Source of the DNA: Acanthosepion lycidas
Taxonomy: Eukaryota; Mollusca; Cephalopoda; Sepiida; Sepiidae
NCBI GenBank assembly: GCA_963932145.1
Contig: OZ010581.1
Coordinates: 83,028,802 to 83,092,801 of the forward strand
Length of the DNA: 64,000 nt
Direction: 5' to 3'
Below the pieces are notes generated by a model. The model had not been told where the DNA came from. It did no database searches and was given only the letters and a program-made list of their open reading frames with translations. Each line of letters begins with the position of its first letter. The stretch's first letter is position 1. This document shows positions 1 through 10,790 of the stretch, piece after piece. The translations under genes were made by a program, and so were the position numbers.

Positions 1-1112
1 GCTGATGTTGATCGTCTGTATGTGCCCAGATCCGAAGGAGGCAGAGGATTAATTCAACTAGAACTGTCCTACAAAACTACAACAATTGGCCTCCAAAAAT
101 ACTTGGAAACTACAGAAGACTGGATGATGGTATGCGTCAAGGAACATGAAAGTAGTAAGCGTCTTTACTCCGTAATGAAAGAAGCCAACAAATTCAAACT
201 GGAGCTTCAAATGGGCGTAGAGATGCAACTACAGCACAATACACCGGCTGAAACTGCAAAATACTTGAAAAAGACAGCAAAGACGAATGCAACCGACCAG
301 ATACAGAAGCGATGGCAAGATAAACCGCTTCATGGCCAATACTCTGCCCGTATCAACCAAGCTGATGTAGACAAAACCCGTACCCATCAGTGGCTACGCA
401 GTGCAGGGTTGAAAGCGGAAACTGAAGGTTTTATCCTTGCTGCGCAGGACCAATGCTTGCTAACTAGGAATTATCAAGCACATATACTAAAATATTGTGT
501 CAGCCCAAAATGCAGATTCTGTGATAAATATCCAGAAACGATTGATCATCTTGTATCAGGTTGCACGATGTTGGCACCCACTGAATATAAAACCCGACAT
601 GACAGAGTGGGCCAATATCTGCACTGGAAAATCTGCAACTTCTACGGGAAGGAAACTGAAAGAAACTGGTACCAACACCACCCCCAGACCCAGTTACGGA
701 GATAGGACCTGTTACAATTATATGGGACTACACAATTCACACTGACAGAACAAACAAGGCCAACCGCCCAGATATTGTTATTAAAGACCACAAACAAAAA
801 CGGTGCCTCCTTATTGATATGGCAGTCCCTGCTGACTGCAATGTATCTTTGAAGATATTCAAAAAGCTGTCAAAATACAAGGACCTTGAAATAGAGGTCT
901 CGAAAATGTGGCATATGGGAACATCAACAATCCCTGTTGTAGTTGGAGCCCTAGGACTGGTTGGAAAGGATTGCAGTAGACTAATTGCAGGGATTCCTGG
1001 AAGCCCATGCCTCAAGGAGATACAAAAAATTGTTCTGACAAGTACAGCCCAGAAGGGCTCTATCTATGTAATTATTTTATTTTATTTTTTATTTTTTTTT
1101 TTTTGTCAGTGA
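1..1112 (+). pseudogene. 3' part of LINE ORF: RT C-terminus, CCHC knuckle, restriction-like endonuclease
   Basis: This is the C-terminal part of a non-LTR retrotransposon polyprotein that runs in from before base 1. Frame 1 is open to the stop at 703-705 and starts with a conserved-looking PRSEGGRGLIQLE stretch. A zinc-knuckle pattern follows: Cys codons at 511 and 520, His at 547, Cys at 562 (CRFC...DHLVSGC). The reading then continues in frame 3 (about 696-1112) with NRPDIVIKD at 762-788 and LIDMAVPAD from 810, then a KYKDLEIEVSKMW block. The CCHC knuckle followed by RPD and LID motifs is what I know from restriction-like endonucleases of R2/R4/NeSL-type LINEs; the exact clade is not decided. 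A one-base frameshift lies in the C-rich run near 680-695, so the copy is dead. The end runs into a T-rich stretch instead of the usual conserved tail. Confidence 0.8.
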
Positions 1113-1194
1113 AAAGTGTCATGATGCCATTTCTAACCTTAGGTCCCTGGGTGGGACCCGGAAAGAAATGTGTAAACGCCAGAAAGCAAAGAAA

Positions 1195-1228
1195 ATAAAA
1201 ATGATGATAATAATAATAATAATAATGT
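1195..1228 (+). repeat. (ATA)n microsatellite tail of the LINE
   Basis: A GATGATAATAATAATAATAATAAT run closes the element after a 3' UTR of about 80 bases. A similar AAT/AAC tail flanks the related minus-strand copy near 48413-48441, which supports these short repeats being the natural 3' end of this LINE family. Confidence 0.7.
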
Positions 1229-1883
1229 CGCGTTTAACAAAAAACACATAACCTTTTTAATATATTGGAATTAATTAAAATAAAAATAAAATAAAAATCG
1301 ATCATTCCTGTCCGATCTCCATATCCATGACTTTTAGTGAATAATTTAAACATACCTCCAAATAGCAATTGTGTATTTTTGTACATATTCAGATCAGACA
1401 AAAATGTTTTAATCTTTCCATCAGCAGGACCAGCATACAGTTCTATGCTGGTTCTGCTAAACAACAAGAATTTTAAACATTGGCCGTCTTTAAACCAATT
1501 TTATCGTATTTGCTGTTAATGATTGTTTATTTCAACTGTGCCCCTCTCCGATCATCCATACGTGTTGCGTTCTTCACGTTAAATGCATTGTGTCGACAAA
1601 TATAGATGTTCAGCTGTTATTTTTGGTGTTACTGAAAATAAAACAAAAAAATAATTATTGCTTTAAATATAACGAATTATGTATTTGGTACTTAAAACGT
1701 AATTAAAACGTCTTCTCTTTTTGATATATTAAAAAATATTACCTGGGATTAGATTTTGATGAGGGCATTGCATATTTTATCAGAAATTAATGTAGTTAAT
1801 TTGATTTGTGATTATTGGTATCAGCATACTAAGAAATATGTTCACTGGATATTATAATGAAATATTAATATTAAATGCACAAT
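1229..1883. other. AT-rich, no gene seen
   Basis: Unique-looking AT-rich DNA. The short open frames on both strands (for example 1234-1467 minus and 1337-1519 plus) overlap one another and show no domain. Confidence 0.6.
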
Positions 1884-2150
1884 CTTCTCTGTGCCGTGTC
1901 CCTTCAGAATGTTGGCGATCATGATTCTCCAGAATTCCCCGTCCTTTGTCTTTTTGTTATTGCTCCTAATCCTTGTTCTGCTAACCATTTACTCAGTCAC
2001 CCTAGTTATGTTACGCATTGTTTCCTCTGTCCCTTTTGCCTTCAGTCTGTTCTGTGAGTATCAAATTTTCCAAGCCCTCTTTCTTCATTATGTTCCCGAG
2101 TAATTTCAACTATCTCTTTCTTATGTTAATTATAAGTGTCTTTTTTAACA
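1884..2150 (-). mobile_element. RTE-like LINE, 3' end fragment
   Basis: Read on the minus strand, this matches the last part of the RTE-like LINE seen again at 27540, 44975, 46965 and 57200. Shared landmarks on the plus strand are the GTGCCGTGTCCCTTCAGAA start, the CTTTGTTCTGCTAACCATTTAC-like block, and the TTTCTTCATTATGT...TTTCAACT block, which encodes the conserved KFL.HI..K.GLE region on the minus strand. Only the C-terminal tail of the protein is present and no frame stays open. It is truncated at both ends. Confidence 0.65.
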
Positions 2151-2794
2151 ACGCAAGAACAGCATGGATTAATATGGCAAAGCAGTCAGAAGAAAATAAT
2201 GTGTTAAACCGTCAGCATTTAATAATTGGAGTTTTGGTACACTCTTATTGATGCAGATGAATGGTGATTTGCCCGATTTTCAAACAGTAGACGTAAACAG
2301 ATCCGGAGATTGAATTGTCAATAAATTTGTTTAAATATTTTGCAATTCACTATAGAACATCTATTCTTAATGTAATAAGTTGGAAGGCAAGTTGTCAAAC
2401 GAATTCAGAGGATTTCTCCCAAAATTCATGGTCTGTTAATCACCTCACTAAAATAAAAATAAGCGAGCATCTTTTCATAGATACCATACAAAAAGATTTA
2501 AGAATGATATTTAAAAAGATATTTAATCTAATTTCCTATCAATATCAATCTTTTAACACATATAAAATGATTAAAAAATTTTAAATATGCACAGGTCAGC
2601 ATCTTTGAATATCCTAAAAAATGAAGATAGTAGATTTGATAAATTTGAAGACTGCAAAAGTATAAAGTTAATTCAGTTATTGCAAGTTGAGTTGTTAGAA
2701 TATATGCATGTTGACTTTTGACCTGTATCTGAAGAAGAAGAACAACAACAACAACAAGGAAAATTGATAAGTATTTATAACTTTTTTGTAACTC
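2151..2794. other. AT-rich spacer with a GAA/CAA microsatellite
   Basis: No gene recognised. A GAAGAAGAAG(AAC)n microsatellite lies at 2731-2757. The 89-codon open frame at 2315-2584 has low-complexity, AT-driven composition and no known motif. Confidence 0.55.
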
Positions 2795-3262
2795 AAATTT
2801 TCTTTTCCTGTTTCTTAATACGTTGCTTGGCTTTTGAAAGACATCTTTTGTTATTTCAGTCGGTGTCGCATCCTCTTTTAAAACACTTCCTAGATATTTT
2901 GATTTTTTATTTCCTGGATTTTGGTGTCTCCAATTTGTAATTCGCCTCTAGAGATGTTCCTTTTGCTGACAGTCAAACATTATATCCTCTTACAATTAGT
3001 TTAAGTCTTCTTTTCTCGCTTTTCATTCTGTAGGAGTTCCTGTAGTTTGCTTTTCATATCTGCTATCAACATTGTGTCATCTGAATATCTAGTCTTTTTA
3101 AGATTGTGGCCACCAATAATGAATATTGTTAGAACTTCTAATTCTCTCTTGATTACTTCATTGTAAAGGTAAAATAAGTCTGATGAGAAGACACGTCTTT
3201 GCCTTACGCCTCTTTCTATTTTTGTGTATCTAGTGAATTCTCTTTCTACCCGTATGCAGACA
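2795..3262 (-). pseudogene. RTE-like LINE reverse transcriptase, 3' half
   Basis: On the minus strand this gives the palm and thumb of an RTE-like reverse transcriptase: an ERGVRQ...DLFYLYNE block near 3165-3240, then the active-site motif RYSDDTMLIAD. The YxDD codons lie at 3076-3087 with Ser in place of the usual Ala. A LQELLQ segment and a conserved block ending near the LRNR motif (about 2800) follow. The rest of the same gene continues at 3990-4600, separated by the solo LTR. Stops and frameshifts break it. APE-endonuclease LINEs of this kind are often annotated as craniofacial development protein 2-like in molluscs. Confidence 0.75.
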
Positions 3263-3473
3263 TGTGGTAACTACCACCACCATTACATACACACAGTACA
3301 TAGAAATCATGCGACAAGCATTCATTGGTTAATCTCCTCAAAACTAGCTTGCTGATTGGTCAATTCCGACCAATCAAATATCCGGCATGCGAGGAATTAA
3401 ATTTCCCGCTCACTAAGGTTGAGCCGACCACGTGATACACAGCCATATATAAACAAAACACGAATAAGCTCTC

Positions 3474-3506
<33 letters not shown>

Positions 3507-3989
3507 TCGTTTTCTCATTTATCTTAAGCCTTGCTGCCAAGATGTAATCTTCAAGAGCTCCCGTCTTGACCATGCAGTCAGACGTTAAAGAACATTACAA
3601 CATTCACGTAAGTACGAACTCTAAAATCTCTTCTGAACTCTTACCAACTTTACCAATCCACGATTCCTAACATGCAAAAGGAACTTTATTCTTCTAAACT
3701 TCAGCTTAATAATTACTTCATCTTTATGAACTCAGATATAAATATTTCCAAATCTAAGAGACATAACTCTATCAAACCTTCAGCTTATATGCATGTACAC
3801 CAAAACACTAATAAATTCAATTGTTATGTTTTGAATCATTACATTCTGTCTTGTATTTTATACTATGTGCTATTTTACGTCAAATATAAATCACATTGTG
3901 CACGCCGCATTGGATAGTAACCCCCAGCGTCTTTCCTTTCCTTAATCACGCCTTTCCAAAAGATAAATATATATAGCATCACCCCTACA
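3263..3989 (+). mobile_element. Solo LTR (TG...CA, 727 bp) with 4-bp target-site duplication
   Basis: The insert begins TGTGGTAACT and ends CCCCTACA, and is flanked by GACA at 3259-3262 and again at 3990-3993. Removing it restores an uninterrupted RTE-like LINE reading (WEQCVCIRVE) across the junction, so both ends are well fixed. It carries no gag or pol, which is expected of a solo LTR left by recombination. Inside, a CATATATAAAC TATA-like box near 3445, a CCAAT/ATTGG inverted repeat at 3354-3375 and a CT-rich run at 3471-3505 suggest U3/R promoter architecture in plus orientation. The 81-codon open frame at 3672-3917 shows no domain. The superfamily cannot be told from an LTR alone. Confidence 0.8.
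3354..3375 (+). promoter_or_regulatory. CCAAT-box inverted repeat in LTR U3
   Basis: GATTGGTC and GACCAATC form perfect 8-bp arms around a 6-bp spacer, roughly 90 bases upstream of the TATA-like box. Paired CCAAT boxes are typical binding sites for the NF-Y factor. The role is inferred from sequence and position only. Confidence 0.4.
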
Positions 3990-4600
3990 GACACATTGCT
4001 CCCAATATAAGTTTTGTATTATTTTAATATCCTTCCCAAATAAATCAAGCTATCTAGTAGCCCAAACAGTTCATTGTGACGTACTTTATCAAACCCTTTC
4101 GCATAATCTATAAAATAGGTATATATCCTTTACATTTGTATTGCTCCACTCATATCATTTTGAACATAAATATAACATTTCTTATTTCAGTGTCTTTAAC
4201 GAAACCGCATTGTTCTGGTCCTACATCGGGTATAATTCTTCTGCGCGATCTATTCATCAGAATTCAGATGATAAGTTTTATTATGTTGCTCATTAGGCTG
4301 ATTCTCCGATGGAGTTCGCATTCGTTTGCACCTGGCTTCTTAAGTAGCACTATAAAATGGATCTATTTCCGGTTTTCCGGTATATCTCCACTGCCGTATA
4401 GTTCATTTATTTATTTTGTCAATCCCGAAATAATCTAAAGGTGCCAATATCTCTGTTACAGTTCTATCTGGTCCTGCTGTTTTCTTAGTTTGGCCCATGG
4501 CTGATTTCCCTTCAGATTTTAATATTTCTGCTCCTTCGATATTTCTGTATATCGCGGATAGACTTTTACGGAATAGGTCATTTGACAAGTTTGTTTATTT
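3990..4600 (-). pseudogene. RTE-like LINE reverse transcriptase, N-terminal half
   Basis: This is the upstream half of the LINE split by the solo LTR. On the minus strand it reads GKSAMGQTKKTAGPD and then blocks matching the RT fingers: PEQCGFVKDTEIRN near 4190-4225 and LYWEQC at 3993-4010 next to the LTR. Several in-frame stops interrupt it (for example in the YAKAFDKV-equivalent region near 4080-4115). The minus-strand open frame 4403-4588 is the part just before the RT domain. The endonuclease region is missing, so the copy is 5'-truncated near 4600. Confidence 0.75.
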
Positions 4601-5379
4601 TGGACATATGGGAAATTATAGCCTTACACACCTTATAAATTTTCTATTTTTCGTAGTTGTAAAGTCATAGGAATACTTGCAGTATGAATATGATAAAATA
4701 ATACATATTAAAAAAAATTAGTCATAAAGTCAATCTTATTAAAATATATCGTATTAATTGAGGCATTTTAATATTCCTATTTCATTTCATTTTATATCTA
4801 ATAATGTACGCCATTATTAAATGGGGTTATCAGTAACAAGAAACTGGCCTATAAAAAAGCTAATGCTAATTTGTAAAAACATCATTTGCAGTTACTGAGC
4901 CATGTTGCATGAATATCAACTTAAAAATCTCTGCGCAATGACCTCAAAATTGCAGCGTACAACACCTGCAATGATCCTAACACAATTTCTCATACACATA
5001 TGTCACCCATAAAATTTAGTAAATACATCCTATAATCCCAAATTAACAAAACGACCAACCCAAACGGAATCTTAAATATAATCTCTAGTCATGATTGAGT
5101 TCATGAAACCTGTCCAATCCATCTACCTCAACTAAGTCAGATACCGCCCAGACGGCCTAATTTTTAAGCATCTCGAGTTTGTTAATGGATATCAAGCTTC
5201 CACATGGAACGTAAAATTTCTGCTTTTGTTGATGTCAATCATTCCAAAGTTTCAGAATTAATTGCAGACCACCAAAAGACTTTTCCATATTTCAAAAGCT
5301 TTTTCTTTAACATTTTTTTATTTTTATGAGTAATTTAATAATTCAATTTTTTGCGATTAATCAATCTTTTTTTCAATAA
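4601..5379. other. AT-rich, no gene seen
   Basis: No recognisable coding, RNA or transposon signature was found on either strand. Confidence 0.5.
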
Positions 5380-5427
5380 AGTGATTTTGCAAAAGTGATT
5401 TTACAAAAGTGATTTTATAAAAATCCA
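5380..5427. repeat. Short tandem repeat, about 15 bp x 3
   Basis: The phrase AAAGTGATTTT(G/A)(C/T)A recurs three times back to back, likely by replication slippage. Confidence 0.7.
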
Positions 5428-5526
5428 AAAAAGTACTCACATGGTATAGAAGAATTAATGCTGCACATTTCCAATGCCAAAAGTAAATATCTCTATTAGA
5501 AACTAAAATAACTCCAGTCATTGTAT

Positions 5527-5569
5527 CTTTCCATTCTTCTTGATAACTGGAGTTATCAAGAATGGAAAG
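5527..5569. repeat. Near-perfect palindrome (hairpin)
   Basis: The left arm 5527-5548 (CTTTCCATTCTTCTTGATAACT) is the reverse complement of the right arm 5551-5569 apart from two extra bases, with only GG between. No terminator or RNA gene is evident around it. Confidence 0.75.
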
Positions 5570-6857
5570 ACATGATGAATAGAGTTAAAGCTATTTTAAA
5601 GAATTTTTAGAATTATAAAGATAATTGCGCTATTCTCGTGGTTTCAATACCTTCAAAGCTCCGGTGTAGATTTTGTCTCGGTAAATATATGCATAATAAA
5701 GCTATAAACTAAATGATTTGATGTGTGATGAAGTTGATGTGAAATAGTCTTTATAGAGATTTGTCGCATATAAATGGTGAATATATCAAAATAGATTCTC
5801 ATTCAAAAACATCCGACATATTCATAATGTTAGAAGAAATTAATTAAATTTTAATAAAATAAGAATAGCGTATCTCTCATAAATTTACTGAATGTAAAAG
5901 GTTATTTAGTGAATGTACCATCGGGAATAACTCGTTGAATAATCATGCTACAGAAAGTGCCCAGTTGTGGTTATTCCGTTATTATCAATATTTCATAATT
6001 TTAAAGTTAAGGGCATCCAGTAGAGATTTAACTCTTTAAAGCAGTAGTTAATCTATATAAGACTAAATTACATTCCACTAAAAACTGAAGGGTCTAATAC
6101 AATATAACACTGATTTTAATTTCGTAAAACTTGTTCAAATACTTAGTAAAATATTTGTAAAAGGAAAAAAAAGGTAAAAGTTAAAAGGCAGATCTGCTAG
6201 AACACGATACAATCACGCAGGATATGTTATATGTTATAAATTAGCTGAAAACAAAGTTTTTTATCGGAGAAAATTTACCATATTTGGCGCGGAAGTGGAC
6301 ACATCCGCCAGGTTGGGATTTATGGATTTCTTTAATATTGGAAATCCTTGCGACAGAATTTTCTCTCTTATCAAATGAAATATGATTACTTTTCAAAATA
6401 AAATAATAAGAGTTCTAACCAAGAAAAATGTGAAGCAGAAAGTTGGGTATTTTCAGATTTTGTCGAGTAAAAAATAGAAAATTTCTTACAATGGAAAATA
6501 ATTTTAATAAAAAATCTTTCTACCGTTTTAACAATTCGGGTTTATGTAAAAATGAATGAAGACCTGAAAAGTAAAGAGAGAACAATGACATCCCACCCAC
6601 CAAAAAAACAAAAAATAATTATTATTTAATCAGTTTTTATTCTTTCCCAATTATTTCAATCTGAAAAATCATCGTATAATGTTCAATCTCCGTGATTAGT
6701 ACACCGTCAAAGAAGGAAATTATTTTTTAAAATAAGTATTTGTTGTATAAAATAAATGCTTTTTTCATCATTTTTCTGTGAACTTATTCAATTGATTTGT
6801 AGATTCGTAGAAGTCATTTAATTTCTATCACTAAGAAATGTTTTATTAAAATACAGG
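5570..6857. other. AT-rich, no gene seen
   Basis: No coding signature. A partial second copy of the outer end of the next inverted repeat (TGACATCCCACCCACC) occurs at 6586-6601. Confidence 0.5.
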
Positions 6858-7106
6858 ATGCCTCTCACCAAAACAATTATAATTTAAAACGTTAATATCT
6901 GAGTAACTACATGTTCCGGGCAAACGAAATTAAATAGGCTTCGTGTTAAATAATAAAAGATTTATTTATGAAAATTAGAACACGATACTGAAAAGGATAA
7001 ATCTTTTATTGTTCAACATGAAGCCAATTTAATTTCGTTTGCCTGGAACATGTAGTTACTCAGATATTCACATTTTAAATGTTGTCAGTTTTTGGGTGGG
7101 TGCTGG
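6858..7106. mobile_element. Foldback or MITE-like element with inverted arms of about 107 bp
   Basis: Bases 6894-6964 and 6998-7068 are reverse complements over 71 positions with few mismatches, around a 33-bp loop. Weaker complementarity extends the arms outward to about 6858 and 7106. There is no room for a protein, so this would be a non-autonomous foldback or miniature inverted-repeat element. I could not identify a target-site duplication or the parent transposon. Confidence 0.6.
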
Positions 7107-7675
7107 TATGTCAGCCTTTTTCTCTTTGCTTACATCACTGTTCACATTTTATGTGCCAGTGACTAAAATATGTAATCGATACATCGTCATTTGACGCTTG
7201 TTTTTCAATATAGTATCGTCAAATTCTGTTTTTCGTTTGTTTTCATAACTTCAAGAAATTCGGAAAAAAGTTTACTTTGTGAAAATGAAAATCACACTTT
7301 TTAAAGATGGGCAGGTACGATTCATAAACAATCACTCCATGATGTGTAAATCATCACTAAAACATTGAATATTATATTTTATAGTCTTATAGATTTCTTT
7401 TATATTATATACTTGTGAACTAATTATATACATTATATTCTTATAGACAACGTATAAGTAATATTTATATGGATTAATTTCGGGATATCAAACTCAAAAG
7501 GAATTAACAAACTTAAAAAAAAACAAAACAAATAGATGCTACATGAAAAGCATCACAACATTAAGGAAAAGTATTTCTAGAACAGAAGAAAACTTTGCAC
7601 ATTAGTGCGTTGCATCACTATTCTATATTCTATATTCTAACTTTATTTATACAATTAGACACACAACTTGAGTTT
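7107..7675. other. AT-rich, no gene seen
   Basis: Nothing recognisable on either strand. Confidence 0.5.
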
Positions 7676-7742
7676 TGATGAACTACTATTAAATCAATGA
7701 TGAACTACTATTAAATCAATGATGAACTACTATTAAATCAAT
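7676..7742. repeat. 22-bp tandem repeat, 3 copies
   Basis: TGATGAACTACTATTAAATCAA is repeated three times without change, which implies a recent slippage event. Confidence 0.9.
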
Positions 7743-8043
7743 CTGTATAAATTAAATCTAACACTTCATTAATAACAATCATTCATAATTGTCTACAGAA
7801 GAACTATGTATTTCTATTATAGAATATTTTTTTACAAAACAAAAATAGCTTAAATATGACTGTTTCGAGAGAAAATTTCCAGTATGCAGTAGATATTTAT
7901 AACAGATTTTTAGTTATGGCAACTGGTCACTAGATATAAATTCACATGCATGTCAAAAGGCTCAAATATGAGCTATAAATAAAATAATTTTATTTGCTGT
8001 TTTTGCGTCACTGTATTGATCTATAAACAATGTTTATGTAGCA

Positions 8044-8096
8044 CATAATACATCCTATGAAAATCCTGAAGAAACTCAGATTGCTTCAGTAATGCT

Positions 8097-8168
<72 letters not shown>

Positions 8169-8177
8169 AGTAATGCT

Positions 8178-8227
<50 letters not shown>

Positions 8228-8280
8228 AGCATTACTGAAGCAATCTGAGTTTCTTCAGGATTTTCATAGGATGTATTATG
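8044..8280. repeat. Large perfect palindrome with (TA)n core
   Basis: The left arm from CATAATACATCC at 8044 to CAGTAATGCTTAAA at 8100 is an exact reverse complement of the right arm 8224-8280. Between them lie two (TA)n tracts around a small internal palindrome, TTTAAGTAATGCTTAAA, at about 8164-8180. The 57-bp arms show no visible mismatch. A partial further copy of the outer end (TTTCATAGGATGTATTATG) follows at 8298-8316. Confidence 0.85.
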
Positions 8281-8316
8281 TATTATTATATTATTATTTC
8301 ATAGGATGTATTATGT

Positions 8317-9199
8317 ATTATCTTACGAATTATGTTGACAGTTTTTGTTTTAATTATAGTGTGATGTATCATACTCTTAAACGTTCAAGTATCATACTTT
8401 TCAAATAGTATCAATTTTCTGTGTTAGCAAATATAAAAATGTTTTATTTATTTAATGATAAAATAATAATTAAGACATTGGAGAATAATGTTAAAGTATA
8501 AATTAATAATAAACCACTTCTAAACCTTGAAATGGCGATCATTGACAATTTCAATCTTCAATAAATCAGCCAAAGAATTATTTAACTGTGGCTTTTAAAT
8601 CGTACGAGCTGCCACCCAGTTCTAAATTTCTTTCGCTGGGCATAATCGGAATGCTCTCTTTCTTTAACAGATTGATAAGCATAGAAAAGGTCTTCTAATG
8701 TTAGTGTGATTGCTTCTACCCGCATTTCCCAACGTCATTTCTATGCTACTTAGTTTCCCAATGGAGTCTCTCTTCAATGCGAAAAAAATAAGTAACCTTG
8801 ACGTCAGACCTCCCGAATTGGTACATGTGCACTTGAATACAGTATTCTAATAAACATCAAATGACATTCATAAATTTTTAGGTCCTTATATCGAAAAATG
8901 CTTACAGTTTTGCACATAATGCGCGTATACGACTTGAGAGGAAAATGAATCATTGTCGGAAACGCAATCCTCCCACTTTCGTGATCCATAAAAGAAAATA
9001 CGTCTGAAGACCATAGGAGTAATAAAATAGTAGAAGAACGGTGAGTAGAAGACACTTTTTTTTCCTTTGGTTGGAGGAATTGATATTAAATCATGCAACA
9101 CTTTCTTTCTTTGACATCATGTCATTATTTTTGTAAAGCTGTTTTTAATCATTCGTGTTCATCAAGTTGTTTATAATGTTACGTTACTTTTCTCTATAC
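8317..9199. other. Mixed-complexity DNA, unrecognised
   Basis: The 8590-9060 part is less AT-biased than its surroundings and contains a TGACGTCA (CRE-like) octamer at 8799-8806. The overlapping minus-strand frames 8804-9055 and 8886-9101 show no domain. It might be an old unclassified repeat. Confidence 0.35.
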
Positions 9200-9600
9200 T
9201 AAAGGTTCCACCCAATACAAGGTTCGATAGCCAATGAATGTAGATGGTTACTGAATGTAGTACGTGATATGTATTAAAGACCTTAAGATTGCAGCGTTCG
9301 GGAAAATATCCATGCGTGTGTCTGTTCCACAAAGCATCGGTTCTAGGGAAAATGCTGTCTGATGGGAATTCCTCCTTGCATTTAGAATACACAGTGGAAA
9401 TGTGGGTGATTCAACTTCGTGGTTCTAGCATGGCGAGTCTAAATGCAAAGGTCTGAACTATTAAAATTAAACAATGGAGCACATCTGAATATTTGCAATT
9501 GAAATAGATACAGTAGTGACAGACTTAGATCCGTAAGAAAGAAACTGCAGATTGGAAAATGTCATTCCCTACAAAACCGCGAAAACGATTTTGAACTCTA
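9200..9600 (-). pseudogene. CR1/Jockey-like LINE, C-terminal fragment
   Basis: The minus strand reads VQNRFRGFVGNDIFQSA (9525-9600), then after a stop VQTFAFRLAML, and then the ending SDSIFPRTDALWN near 9330 with a CNLKVF block. This is the standard C-terminus of CR1/Jockey LINEs, where the blocks are R.RGLVGDELF, VQTF..R.RHA, and FFPRTA.LWNRLP..CFP...NL..FK. It lies in the order expected for that family, broken by stops and frameshifts, with the RT core missing. The same family recurs at 13740, 16187, 25955 and 52230. Confidence 0.75.
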
Positions 9601-10049
9601 ACGGTATAATTGTATACCATTATTGAAATATGGAAAAATATACCTTTGCAGTTATTGAGCAGAGCTTTTGTTTCAAGTTTAAGAGACCGAGGTTTTATTT
9701 TTGGTTCGGTTCGAAGACTTTCGTAGACGTTCTTTTTCACTGAGAAATAAAACACAGAAATTTGATGTAAAGTCAAAATACGTCTTGTAAAATGTGCAGA
9801 AATTTGCGGATTTTACTAGTCACCAGGCATAAATAGAAGTTCAATCTGTAGATTACTTGTTTATTTAAAGTATTCAAAAATTAGATTTAATACACGATCT
9901 GTAGTTTCATATGATAGAAAATTCGTGTATTTAAATAATTTGAATGTTACTATAAGATCTGCTCTTACCTTCCTCTAACTTCCATACAAGAGTAGAAGAA
10001 TATCATTCATATATATGTCGTGTCTCTTCATCACTCTTCATCACTCTTC
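9601..10049. other. AT-rich, no gene seen
   Basis: The minus-strand frame continuing from the LINE fragment loses homology here. A short TCTTCATCAC direct repeat sits at 10025-10050. Confidence 0.45.
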
Positions 10050-10790
10050 AAAAGCGCCTGTCTTTTGTAGCTCTGAGTAAATTTTGTTTTTGTCTTTTTG
10101 TTTACACAATCCCATTAGGTTAGATTATTCGCTACTTTCCTCCGTCTCTCTTACTTTCAATGTCCTGTAAGTGTTTAATATTTAAGCCTTCTTTCTTCGT
10201 TTTATTATTTTCCCCTAGAATTTTCAAATGGTCTTTTTTGCTTCAATTTTCTTTAAAATATCGTCGTTACTAACATGTTCCATCCATAATATTCGTAGTA
10301 TCGTTCTGGAGAAGCATATTTGATACAAGTTTCTTCTTCATCTTTCTAGTATTCACTGCTCTATAGAAGAACCGATATTGCACAACAGTTCAACATTCTT
10401 CTGTGTTCATAACGAATTCTTTCTGCATCTTGATACTTTGCTTAGATTTTGGAAGATATCTTTCGCTATTCCGATGCACCTTCAGATTTAGGCATGACAT
10501 TTTCCATCCATTTTTAAAACACTACCTAAATATTCAAATTATTGTACTTGCTTTATTCTGGCGTCTCACAGTCATAGTTTGCATTTTGGTTCTCTTTGAT
10601 GACAACTATATACACTCTGCCTTCTTACAATTGTTTAAACCTTTCTTTTACTGGTGTTTGTAGGAGTCCCTGTAGTTACCTTTCTGTCTCTGCTATCATC
10701 AACACTGTATCATCTGCATATCTAATGTTGCTAAGATTTGTAGCTAGCAAAAATGAATCCTGAATTCTTTCACTTCACCTCATTGTAAAA
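10050..10790 (-). pseudogene. RTE-like LINE, RT palm to C-terminus
   Basis: The minus strand carries RYADDTVL with the YADD codons at 10709-10720, an LQGLLQ-type segment, then the conserved blocks of the family down to about 10050 (K..FLR HI-type region near 10150-10200). Stops and frameshifts run throughout. It starts at the palm domain, so it is 5'-truncated relative to the copy at 57200. Confidence 0.72.
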
